From positions 26,000 through 35,784 of the forward strand of contig KL569125.1 in the NCBI GenBank assembly GCA_000715635.1: DNA of 9,785 nucleotides, read 5' to 3'. Origin of the DNA: Streptomyces violaceus (lineage in GTDB: Bacteria; Actinomycetota; Actinomycetes; Streptomycetales; Streptomycetaceae). This document shows positions 1-5,943 of the stretch, in pieces (positions within the stretch are counted from its first letter, which is position 1; each line of letters starts with the position of its first letter). A program made the translations under genes and the position numbers. The notes beneath the pieces were generated by a model. That model was not told where the DNA came from. It made no database searches and saw only the letters and a list, made by a program, of their open reading frames with translations.

Positions 1-2
1 CC

Positions 3-101
3 GCCGCGGGGCTGCTGAACCCGATGATCGCGGGGGCCGCGATGGCCTTCTCGTCGGTCTTCGTCGTCACGAACAGTCTGCGGCTCCGGACATTCCGGTG
101 A
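3..101 (+). CDS. copA: C-terminal end of a P1B-type (copper) cation-transporting ATPase, 5' partial
   Basis: Only the last 32 residues and a TGA stop are inside the window. The tail has the end of a transmembrane helix with the pattern [16 protein letters not shown] followed by VVTNSLRLR. This is the usual last helix and basic tail of P1B heavy-metal ATPases, which export Cu(I) using ATP. The asparagine-proline and the methionines and serines of this helix belong to the conserved membrane metal-site helices of the family (known from the family). The catalytic domains are outside the window, so metal specificity is inferred from overall resemblance only. The gene runs toward the gltA terminator region, about 660 bases away. 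Confidence 0.7.
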   Translation, partial: AAGLLNPMIAGAAMAFSSVFVVTNSLRLRTFR

Positions 102-212
102 AGTCCCCTGAATTCGCCCTAAGTTCGCGGCGAACGTGATATGAGCCCCTCTGGAGTCCCGGGCCCGGCTCACATAAGCTCTTCACAAGGCTCGCGCATC
201 ATCCTTACGCTT

Positions 213-238
213 GAGTCCCGGACGGCATTTCCGGGCTC
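213..238 (+). terminator. Possible terminator hairpin downstream of the P-type ATPase gene
   Basis: GAGTCCCGGA (213-222) pairs with TCCGGGCTC (230-238) through nine base pairs with one bulged T and a 7-base loop. It is followed by TT and then mixed sequence. It lies about 112 bases after the ATPase stop. There is no long T run, which is common for actinobacterial terminators. The assignment is tentative. Confidence 0.35.
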
Positions 239-289
239 TTGCGCAGCTAACGGACATATGCAAGAGACGCAGATCACAGTGATGTGAAC

Positions 290-395
290 GTAACCATCGA
301 AGGGGTTCGAAGGTCTAAGTTGACGATGTCAGGGAGCGTCTTGGGGGGCGTGACCTGACATCTGGAGATGTCTTGGGGGACTTCTCCAGAGATGC
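290..395 (-). ncRNA. 6C-type small RNA (twin hairpins with C-run loops)
   Basis: Read on the minus strand there are two directly adjacent perfect hairpins. The first has the stem TCTGGAGA/TCTCCAGA (390-383 with 368-361) and a loop containing CCCCCAAGAC. The second has the stem GATGTCAGG/CCTGACATC (362-354 with 333-325) and a loop containing CCCCCCAAGAC. They are followed at 313-294 by a hairpin (TTCGA/TCGAA core, CCCC loop) and then TTACGTT, which looks like a terminator. Two stem-loops each presenting a run of about six C residues define the actinobacterial 6C RNA family, which is known as a trans-acting small RNA in mycobacteria. The first loop has five Cs and the second six. The 5' end and promoter are not identified, so the ends given are approximate. 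Family membership is from memory of the architecture, not from a model search. Confidence 0.65.
294..313 (-). terminator. Terminator-like hairpin of the 6C-type RNA
   Basis: TCGAA (297-301) and TTCGA (306-310) form a five-pair stem closing a four-base loop. The outer CC/GG ends (294-295, 312-313) can add two pairs across one mismatch. On the minus strand it is followed by TTACGTT. It lies 12 bases after the second C-loop hairpin. The strength is modest. Confidence 0.4.
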
Positions 396-513
396 GTTGC
401 CGGGACACGCACACCGGGAAGCTTTGAGCGGCCCTCCCGGACGTGCGCTGTCCCGGCAGATCGCACACGACAGGGGCATGGCGAGTTTTGCTCGTTGCGC
501 TCGCAGCGATTCA

Positions 514-625
514 GGCGCTGTCCTCACAGACGCCCGGCCGGATCCCGTGGGGGGAATCCGCACCGGGACTGGGAAGGCGCCCTGGCCGTCGGCCCGTGGG
601 GGGACTGACGTTCCGGGGCGCCTTC
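514..625. ncRNA. Structured element: two hairpins with an identical 12-base loop plus a flanking hairpin
   Basis: Hairpin D has the inner stem CGGAT/ATCCG (539-543 with 556-560) and the outer stem CCCGG/CCGGG (533-537 with 563-567). Hairpin E has the inner stem CGTCGG/CTGACG (587-592 with 605-610) and a perfect ten-pair outer stem (573-582 with 616-625). The inner stems of D and E differ in sequence, yet both close exactly the same loop, CCCGTGGGGGGA (TCCCCCCACGGG on the minus strand). A third hairpin (514-521 with 526-534, one bulge) sits on the left. C-run loops on the minus strand again recall 6C RNA. However, the imperfect pairs are G-U wobbles on the plus strand (591/606, 583/615, possibly 572/626) and A-C mismatches on the minus strand, which favours plus-strand RNA. 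The strand is therefore left open. No confident promoter was found. Function unknown. Confidence 0.5.
544..604. repeat. Direct repeat CCCGTGGGGGGA, two copies
   Basis: The 12-base sequence CCCGTGGGGGGA occurs at 544-555 and again, without change, at 593-604, 49 bases apart start to start. Each copy fills the loop of a separate hairpin, which makes simple duplication of a longer segment unlikely because the flanks differ. Confidence 0.85.
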
Positions 626-631
626 TTCATT

Positions 632-715
632 ACGTAAGAAATCACGTGAGAGATCCCCTCCCCGCAGCATCACGCGAAGAACACGCGGGAGACCACACGA
701 GGGATCACACGAGAG
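632..715. repeat. Short degenerate repeats of the form ACGnGnGAnnnC
   Basis: Six related 11-13 base units begin with ACG at 632, 644, 672, 683, 697 and 709 (for example ACGTAAGAAATC, ACGTGAGAGATC, ACGAGGGATCAC). The array ends against the gltA terminator stem. The units are too short and variable for CRISPR. They could be decayed tandem duplication or clustered protein-binding sites; nothing more can be said from the sequence. Confidence 0.4.
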
Positions 716-746
716 CCCCCGCATCCGGCAGTCGGATGCGGGGGCT
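714..746 (-). terminator. Rho-independent-like terminator of gltA
   Basis: A perfect 14-pair stem is formed by AGCCCCCGCATCCG (714-727) and CGGATGCGGGGGCT (733-746) with a five-base loop. It begins 16 bases after the gltA stop codon in the direction of transcription. There is no T tract, as usual for Streptomyces terminators. The palindrome would also work on the opposite strand and could stop transcripts arriving from the left. Confidence 0.85.
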
Positions 747-761
747 CGTGCGGTACTACGC

Positions 762-2051
762 TCAGCGGGCCTCGACGGGAACGAAGTCGCGCTCGACCAC
801 GCCCGTGTAGATCTGGCGCGGGCGGCCGATGCGGGAGCCCGGCTCCTTGATCATCTCGTGCCACTGGGCGATCCAGCCCGGCAGCCGGCCGAGGGCGAAC
901 AGGACCGTGAACATCTCGGTCGGGAAGCCCATGGCCCGGTAGATCAGACCGGTGTAGAAGTCGACGTTCGGGTAGAGGCTGCGCGAGACGAAGTAGTCGT
1001 CGGAGAGCGCGTGCTCCTCCAGCTTCAGCGCGATGTCCAGCAGCTCGTCGGACTTGCCGAGCGCGGACAGCACGTCGTGCGCGGCGGCCTTGATGATCTT
1101 GGCGCGCGGGTCGAAGTTCTTGTAGACCCGGTGGCCGAAGCCCATCAGGCGGACGCCGTCCTCCTTGTTCTTCACCTTGCGGATGAAGGTGTCGACGTCG
1201 CCGCCGGAGTCGCGGATGCCCTCCAGCATCTCCAGCACCGACTGGTTGGCGCCGCCGTGCAGCGGGCCCCACAGGGCGTTGATGCCGGCGGAGATCGAGG
1301 CGAACATGTTCGCCTGCGAGGAGCCGACCAGGCGGACCGTGGACGTCGAACAGTTCTGCTCGTGGTCCGCGTGCAGGATCAGCAGCTTGTCGAGCGCGGA
1401 CACCACGGTCGGGTCCAGGTCGTACTCCTGCGCGGGGACCGAGAAGGTCATGCGGAGGAAGTTCTCGACGTAACCGAGGTCGTTGCGCGGGTAGACGAAC
1501 GGGTGACCGATCGACTTCTTGTACGCGTACGCCGCGATCGTCGGGAGCTTGGCGAGCAGGCGGGTCGTGGAGAGGTTCCGCTGGCGCTCGTCGAACGGGT
1601 TGTGGCTGTCCTGGTAGAACGTGGACAGCGCCGAGACGACCGAGGACAGCATCGCCATCGGGTGGGCGTCACGCGGGAAGCCCTTGTAGAAGTTCTTGAC
1701 GTCCTCGTGCAGCAGGGTGTGCTGCGTGATGTCGTTCTGGAACGTCGAGAGCTCGTCGACGGTCGGCAGCTCGCCGTTGATCAGCAGGTAGGCGACCTCC
1801 AGGAAGGTGGAGCGCTCGGCCAGCTGCTCGATCGGGTAGCCGCGGTACCGCAGGATGCCCGCTTCGCCGTCCAGGTAGGTAATGGCGGATTTGTACGCGG
1901 CGGTGTTGCCGTAACCGCTGTCCAGTGTCACCAGACCGGTCTGGGCACGGAGCTTCCCGATGTCGAAGCCCTTGTCCCCGACGGTGCTGTCGATCACCGG
2001 GTAGGTGTACTCGCCGTCGCCGTACCGCAGTACTACAGAGTTGTCGCTCAC
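762..2051 (-). CDS. gltA: Citrate synthase (type II-like, streptomycete CitA)
   Basis: Citrate synthase condenses acetyl-CoA and oxaloacetate to citrate, the entry step of the TCA cycle, in the cytoplasm. The 429-residue protein is full length for the family. The catalytic residues expected by alignment to the E. coli enzyme are present: His about 265 in GPLHGGAN, His about 307 in GFGHRVYKNFDPR, and Asp about 364 in NVDFYTG. The CoA/oxaloacetate segments HADHEQNCSTSTVRLVGS and DPRAKIIK are also intact. The start chosen is GTG at 2051 (VSDNSVVLRYG), because GAGGGA lies four bases upstream and family members start there. An in-frame GTG at 2063 would add four residues and is less likely. A strong terminator follows at 714-746. 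The promoter region upstream carries two palindromes. The gene has its own likely promoter and is separate from the upstream helicase gene. In Streptomyces the gene is also called citA. Confidence 0.96.
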   Translation of the reverse strand: MSDNSVVLRYGDGEYTYPVIDSTVGDKGFDIGKLRAQTGLVTLDSGYGNTAAYKSAITYLDGEAGILRYRGYPIEQLAERSTFLEVAYLLINGELPTVDELSTFQNDITQHTLLHEDVKNFYKGFPRDAHPMAMLSSVVSALSTFYQDSHNPFDERQRNLSTTRLLAKLPTIAAYAYKKSIGHPFVYPRNDLGYVENFLRMTFSVPAQEYDLDPTVVSALDKLLILHADHEQNCSTSTVRLVGSSQANMFASISAGINALWGPLHGGANQSVLEMLEGIRDSGGDVDTFIRKVKNKEDGVRLMGFGHRVYKNFDPRAKIIKAAAHDVLSALGKSDELLDIALKLEEHALSDDYFVSRSLYPNVDFYTGLIYRAMGFPTEMFTVLFALGRLPGWIAQWHEMIKEPGSRIGRPRQIYTGVVERDFVPVEAR

Positions 2052-2127
2052 GTCTTCCCTCACCGACGTTGTGCCTCATCTTCGAGGTTGCCCTGACTGT
2101 CTCTACCATCCCCCACTTGGCTCAGGA

Positions 2128-2137
2128 GAGTGCACTC
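2128..2137. promoter_or_regulatory. Second palindrome in the gltA leader, GAGTGCACTC
   Basis: A perfect 10-base palindrome lies just downstream of the predicted gltA start of transcription. Its AGTGC/GCACT half-sites are the same as those in the larger palindrome at 2162-2176, with centres about 37 bases apart. It may be a second site for the same regulator. Confidence 0.35.
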
Positions 2138-2151
2138 GGGGTCGACCATCG

Positions 2152-2180
2152 GGCCTATTGACGGCACTGAGTGCCGCCAA
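2152..2180 (-). promoter_or_regulatory. Likely gltA promoter with operator-like palindrome in the spacer
   Basis: On the minus strand TTGGCG (2180-2175) is separated by 17 bases from TAGGCC (2157-2152), an acceptable match to the principal-sigma pattern TTGACn-17/18-TAGrnT. Almost the entire spacer is occupied by the palindrome CGGCACTGAGTGCCG (2162-2176). Transcription would start near 2145, leaving a leader of about 95 bases before the GTG at 2051. Repressor binding to this palindrome would block the promoter; this is inference. Confidence 0.45.
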
Positions 2181-2229
2181 CTTGCTCATCCTGCCCCCTG
2201 TGTTCCCCATCCGGAAGCCTCTGTGACCT

Positions 2230-4500
2230 TCACGACTCATTTGATCGATCATTTTTTTGCGATCCGAGCGATCCGAGCCGGAAATCGAGTGCCGTGCACC
2301 GCCGGCCCGCCGACACCGTGCGCACCGCCTGGCCGATCGCCTTGCGCGAACCGACGAGGACGACCAGCTGTTTGGCCCGGGTGACCGCCGTGTACAGCAG
2401 GTTCCGCTGGAGCATCATCCAGGCGCCCGTGGTGACCGGGATGACGACCGCCGGATACTCGCTGCCCTGGGAGCGGTGGATCGTCACGGCGTACGCGTGA
2501 GCCAGCTCGTCGAGCTCGTCGAAGTCGTACGGAACCTCCTCGTCCTCGTCCGTCAGCACGGTCAGCCGCTGGTCGACCGGGTCGAGCAAGGTCACCACGC
2601 CCACCGTGCCGTTGAAGACGCCGTTCTCGCCCTTCTCGTAATTGTTGCGAATCTGGGTGACCTTGTCCCCGACCCGGAAGACCCGGCCGCCGAACCGCTT
2701 CTCGTTCACGTCGGGGCGGCCGGGGGTGATGGCCTGCTGGAGCAGACCGTTCAGGGTGCCCGCGCCCGCCGGGCCCCGGTGCATGGGGGCGAGCACTTGG
2801 ACGTCCCGGCGCGGGTCCAGCCCGAACTTGGCGGGGATACGACGCGCCGCCACGTCCACGGTGAGCCGCCCGGCGGCCTCCGTGTCGTCCTCCACGAAGA
2901 GGAAGAAGTCCTTCATGCCGTCGGTGACCGGGTGTTGGCCGGCGTTGATCCGGTGGGCGTTCGTCACCACGCCCGACTGCTGCGCCTGCCGGAAGACCCG
3001 GGTGAGGCGGACGGCGGGGATCGGACCCCCTTCGGCGAGCAGGTCCCGCAGCACCTCCCCCGCACCCACGCTCGGCAACTGGTCCACATCACCGACGAAC
3101 AGCAGATGCGCGCCCGGGGGCACGGCTTTCACGAGCTTGTTGGCGAGGAGCAGGTCCAGCATGGACGCCTCGTCGACCACCACCAGGTCGGCGTCCAGCG
3201 GACGGTCCCGGTCGTAGGCCGCGTCGCCGCCGGGTTTCAGCTCCAGCAGGCGGTGGACCGTGGAGGCCTCGGCGCCGGTGAGCTCGGACAGGCGCTTGGC
3301 GGCCCGGCCGGTCGGGGCGGCGAGCACGACCTTCGCCTTTTTGGCGCGGGCCAGCTCCACGATCGAGCGGACCGTGAAGGACTTGCCGCAGCCGGGGCCG
3401 CCGGTGAGGACGGCGACCTTCTCGGTCAGTGCCAGCTTGACGGCGGCCTCCTGCTCCGGGGCGAGGTCGGCACCCGTGCGCGCCTTGAGCCAGGTGAGGG
3501 CCTTGTCCCAGGCCACCGCACGGAAGCCCGGCATCCGGTCCTCCTCGGTCCGCAGGAGGCGCAGCAGCTGGGCGGAGAGGGAGAGTTCGGCCCGGTGGAA
3601 GGGCACGAGGTAGATCGCGGTGACCGGCTCCCCTCCGTCCGGCCCTGGAACCTTCTCCCGTACGACGCCGGGTTCCTCGCCGCCCTCCCCCGGCTCGGCC
3701 AGCTCGGCCAGGCACTCGATGACCAGGCCCGTGTCGACCTGGAGGAGCTTGACCGCGTCCTTGATCAACTGCTCCTCGGGGAGGAAGCAGTGGCCCTGGT
3801 CGGTGGACTGCGACAGCGCGTACTGCAGGCCCGCCTTGACGCGCTCCGGGCTGTCGTGCGGGATGCCGACGGACTGGGCGATCTTGTCGGCGGTGAGGAA
3901 GCCGATGCCCCAGACGTCGGACGCGAGCCGGTAGGGCTGGTTCTTCACGACGGAGATGGAGGCGTCGCCGTACTTCTTGTAGATGCGCACGGCAATGGAC
4001 GTGGACACCTCGACGGTCTGGAGGAAGAGCATGACCTCCTTGATGGCCTTCTGTTCCTCCCAGGCGTCGGCGATCTTCTTCGTCCGCTTGGGGCCGAGGC
4101 CCGGGACCTCGATCAGCCGCTTGGGCTCCTCCTCGATGATCTGGAGGGTGTCCAGCCCGAAGTGCTGAGTGATCCGGTCGGCGAAGACCGGGCCGATGCC
4201 CTTGACCAGACCTGAGCCGAGGTAGCGGCGGATGCCCTGGACGGTGGCCGGCAGGACGGTCGTGTAGTTCTCCACGTGGAACTGCTTGCCGTACTGCTGA
4301 TGCGACCCCCAACGGCCCTCCATGCGCAGGGACTCGCCGACCTGGGCACCGAGCAGCGCGCCCACGACCGTGAGCAGGTCGCCGCCGCCTCTGCCGGTGT
4401 CGACCCGGGCGACCGTGTAGCCGTTCTCCTCGTTGGCGTAGGTGATGCGCTCGAGTACGCCTTCCAGCGTGGCCAGTCGCCGCTCGCTCTGATCGGTCAT
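2230..4500 (-). CDS. recD2: RecD2-like ATP-dependent DNA helicase (SF1B)
   Basis: A 756-residue helicase of the RecD/TraA family, thought to unwind DNA 5' to 3' in DNA repair without RecBC partners. An N-terminal OB-like region (about 1-95) is followed by helix-hairpin-helix segments (GLVKGIGPVF about 97, EVPGLGPKRTKKI about 131, WGIGFLTADKIA about 197). The helicase core has Walker A GGPGCGKS (367-374), motif Ia APTGRAAKRL (395), Walker B VVDEAS (441-446), motif III GDVDQLPSVGAGEVL (about 470), motif IV LTRVFRQ (499), motif V VTIHRSQGSEYP (about 672) and motif VI YTAVTRAKQ (about 703). The length fits the long RecD2 form. No Shine-Dalgarno sequence precedes the ATG at 4500, but a TAnnnT hexamer lies six bases upstream, so a leaderless start is likely. 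The C-terminus ends in an LGSLGS repeat and an A7 tract. The gene lies upstream of gltA in the same direction. Confidence 0.95.
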   Translation of the reverse strand: MTDQSERRLATLEGVLERITYANEENGYTVARVDTGRGGGDLLTVVGALLGAQVGESLRMEGRWGSHQQYGKQFHVENYTTVLPATVQGIRRYLGSGLVKGIGPVFADRITQHFGLDTLQIIEEEPKRLIEVPGLGPKRTKKIADAWEEQKAIKEVMLFLQTVEVSTSIAVRIYKKYGDASISVVKNQPYRLASDVWGIGFLTADKIAQSVGIPHDSPERVKAGLQYALSQSTDQGHCFLPEEQLIKDAVKLLQVDTGLVIECLAELAEPGEGGEEPGVVREKVPGPDGGEPVTAIYLVPFHRAELSLSAQLLRLLRTEEDRMPGFRAVAWDKALTWLKARTGADLAPEQEAAVKLALTEKVAVLTGGPGCGKSFTVRSIVELARAKKAKVVLAAPTGRAAKRLSELTGAEASTVHRLLELKPGGDAAYDRDRPLDADLVVVDEASMLDLLLANKLVKAVPPGAHLLFVGDVDQLPSVGAGEVLRDLLAEGGPIPAVRLTRVFRQAQQSGVVTNAHRINAGQHPVTDGMKDFFLFVEDDTEAAGRLTVDVAARRIPAKFGLDPRRDVQVLAPMHRGPAGAGTLNGLLQQAITPGRPDVNEKRFGGRVFRVGDKVTQIRNNYEKGENGVFNGTVGVVTLLDPVDQRLTVLTDEDEEVPYDFDELDELAHAYAVTIHRSQGSEYPAVVIPVTTGAWMMLQRNLLYTAVTRAKQLVVLVGSRKAIGQAVRTVSAGRRCTALDFRLGSLGSQKNDRSNES

Positions 4501-4506
4501 GAGGGG

Positions 4507-4512
4507 ACCGTA
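4507..4512 (-). promoter_or_regulatory. -10 element placing transcription start at the recD2 ATG
   Basis: On the minus strand TACGGT is followed by six bases (CCCCTC) and then the ATG. This puts the expected +1 on the A of the start codon. The bases before the ATG have no purine-rich ribosome site. No clear -35 box is seen. Leaderless mRNAs are common in actinobacteria. Confidence 0.4.
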
Positions 4513-4694
4513 CCGCCCGGGTAGGACAACGCCCTTGAATAAAGCGACCGATCAGTATGCGGGCAGCCGGTCATCTTTCACGGCGAATTCACAACAACAG
4601 CCCGAAGCTTTACAGTTCAAGCATCTTGGCTGTCCTTTTCGGCTGCCATTCCCGTGGGAGAATTCAGGCTTGATTCGCAGTGAATTGAGGAACG

Positions 4695-4865
4695 ATGTCA
4701 CCTCAGGCCCAGAGCGTCGCCCTGTGGATCCTGGCCCTGGCCGTCAACACGACGGCGGCGCTCGCCGGGATCGTGTGGGGCTGGACAGCGTTCACGCAGT
4801 TCCTGGTACCGGCGTTCGGGTCGGTGGTGGGGGCGTCGCTGGTCAGTTACAGCTTGCGGCGTTGA
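4695..4865 (+). CDS. Small two-helix membrane protein, 56 residues
   Basis: ATG at 4695 is preceded by GAGG four bases upstream, and the codons end almost entirely in G or C, so this short frame looks real. The protein (start MSPQAQSVALWIL, end SYSLRR) has two hydrophobic stretches, about residues 7-29 and 33-50, and a short basic C-terminus, which suggests a double-spanning inner membrane protein. I recognise no family. It is divergent from recD2 across a 194-base gap that is more AT-rich than the surroundings. Its last 23 bases overlap the end of the DUF397 gene on the other strand. Function unknown. Confidence 0.7.
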   Translation: MSPQAQSVALWILALAVNTTAALAGIVWGWTAFTQFLVPAFGSVVGASLVSYSLRR

Positions 4866-5055
4866 GGTGCCCGTCCTTGAGGGCGGTCACGAAGGCGGCC
4901 CAGCCGCTGGTGGAGAAGGTCAGGGTGGGGCCGGGAGTGGTTTTGCTGTCTCGGACGGGGATGTCGGGGTGGCCGTGGGCGACTTCGAGGCACTCGGCTT
5001 GACTGCCGCCGCTGTAGCTGGACTTGAACCACCCGGTGCGCTCACTGCTGATCAT
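4843..5055 (-). CDS. DUF397 domain protein
   Basis: This 70-residue protein is one DUF397 domain. It has the signature W-x-KSSYS at residues 9-15, a CLEVAHG segment, the VRDSK motif and the closing GWAAFVTALK. GGAGGA lies eight bases before the ATG at 5055, a strong ribosome site. DUF397 proteins are abundant in Streptomyces. They are usually encoded next to XRE/DUF5753 regulators such as WhiJ and are believed to act as their partners or antagonists (established for the family). Here the start codon lies inside the last codons of the upstream broken regulator, a 14-base overlap, so the pair was translationally coupled. The regulator is disrupted but this gene is intact. Confidence 0.92.
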   Translation of the reverse strand: MISSERTGWFKSSYSGGSQAECLEVAHGHPDIPVRDSKTTPGPTLTFSTSGWAAFVTALKDGHLNAASCN

Positions 5056-5814
5056 GTGCGTGTTCCTCCGCTGCCGACCTGACGAGGGCCAGTGAATCCT
5101 GCTGCGACAACGCGTCGCTCAGGGCCAGAGCGTAGGCGGTCTGGCAAGCCCTCACCAGCGCCGGATCGTCCATCAAACGTCCGGTTTCGAATGCGTCGAC
5201 GTATGCCACCGGGGCGGAATCCTCGAAGCTCATCAGCGTGAGCAGGCTCTCCATGAGCGGATGCGCACCGACGCGGTACGGAAGGACATGCAGCCGAATC
5301 CGTCGTGACCCGGCCAAGTCCGCGATCTTGTGCAGCTGTTCCGCCATGACCCGGGGGCCACCCATGGCCCGTCGAGGATTAGGGCACGCTCTGTTCGGAT
5401 GACAACTTGCCTGTCAAGTTCCTGTTCTGTGGAATTGGGGCGGTATGCGGCGAACACAGCGCGCGCGTAATCGGGCGTCTGAAGCAGGCCAGGAACCAGC
5501 GCGAGCGCGAACTGCTGGATCAGCGTCGCCTGTCGCTCCAGTTCGGCTGCGGCAGCGAAGCGAGGGCCGTACTTGTTCTCCAGATCCTCCAGCCACCGCG
5601 CAAAGAACCCGTCCGTCCCCAGCGCCCGGTCGATCCGCAGCGCGTCATCCGGCTTCGGAAGGCGCCTCCCGGCCTCGAAGTGGCTGATCAGCGTGGGCGA
5701 GCACACGACCTGGTCGCCCAGTTCCTCCTGGGTGAGGCCGACGGCCGCCCGCCGCAGCCGCAGTTCCTCTCCGTACTTCTGACGCGGCGTTCGAAGGGCG
5801 TGGCGTTCGTCCAT
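5042..5814 (-). pseudogene. WhiJ-like XRE/DUF5753 transcriptional regulator, disrupted
   Basis: The intact part starts at ATG 5814 (MDERHALRTPRQKYGEELRL), with GAGGAG eight bases upstream. It has an XRE helix-turn-helix at about residues 12-65 (GLTQEELGDQVVCSPTLISH, FEAGRRLP). The DUF5753 part begins with VPGLLQTPDYARAVF (about 107-121). Near residue 150 (about 5365) the frame changes. The other frame then continues the domain with GGPRVMAEQLHKI and IRLHVLPY to a stop at 5042. In homologues a segment of roughly 15-20 residues (the LWVVLDEAALRRP-type strand) lies between these pieces. It is missing here, so the lesion looks like a small deletion out of frame and not a single-base error. Two open fragments remain: 5814 to about 5235, which runs on out of frame, and 5365 to 5042. 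The regulator would bind DNA and control its own locus; the upstream inverted repeat is a likely operator. An assembly error is possible. Confidence 0.8.
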
Positions 5815-5830
5815 GCGGCCAACTCCTCTT

Positions 5831-5851
5831 CTTGACAAGCGCGATGTCAAG
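5831..5851. promoter_or_regulatory. Inverted repeat, probable operator of the XRE regulator
   Basis: CTTGACA (5831-5837) and TGTCAAG (5845-5851) are perfect seven-base arms separated by seven bases. The site lies 17 bases upstream of the regulator start codon in the divergent intergenic region. A TAnnnT hexamer on the minus strand (TACGCT, 5871-5866) would place transcription start near 5859, so the repeat would lie just downstream of it, a position suited to autorepression. This is inference from position and symmetry. Confidence 0.55.
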
Positions 5852-5865
5852 CTCCGACCCCTGGC

Positions 5866-5871
5866 AGCGTA
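5866..5871 (-). promoter_or_regulatory. Candidate -10 element of the XRE regulator gene
   Basis: TACGCT on the minus strand matches TAnnnT. No good -35 is visible at the expected distance. The leader to the ATG at 5814 would be about 45 bases and would contain the inverted repeat. Confidence 0.25.
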
Positions 5872-5943
5872 GCGAGGGCCGACGCCACTCTGTGAGTGAT
5901 TCACCACAGAACGCAGTCACCGCAGGTGGAAAGGCCGACAGAC

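Noticed and set aside
533..625. Cobalamin riboswitch on the plus strand
   Set aside because: Pieces such as GGGAAGGCG and GAATCCG recall it, but the ordered conserved blocks of that riboswitch are absent and no downstream plus-strand gene follows.
443..637. Short plus-strand frame with a hydrophobic stretch (VLLVALAAIQAL)
   Set aside because: It starts with GTG without a ribosome site, has mixed third-position GC, and overlaps the paired hairpins, which explain the sequence better.
632..715. CRISPR-like array
   Set aside because: The units are about 12 bases, variable, and unevenly spaced, with no spacers of constant size and no cas genes.
373..810. Plus-strand open frame through the structured intergenic region
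   Set aside because: It runs through the hairpins, the gltA terminator and the end of gltA, has weak third-position GC in most of its length, and no ribosome site.
858..2096. Plus-strand open frame of 412 codons opposite gltA
   Set aside because: It is antisense to a complete citrate synthase and rich in Val/Gly/Arg/Asp without any domain.
2257..4215. Plus-strand open frame of 652 codons opposite recD2
   Set aside because: It is antisense to a clear helicase with all motifs and has repetitive composition with no recognisable domain.
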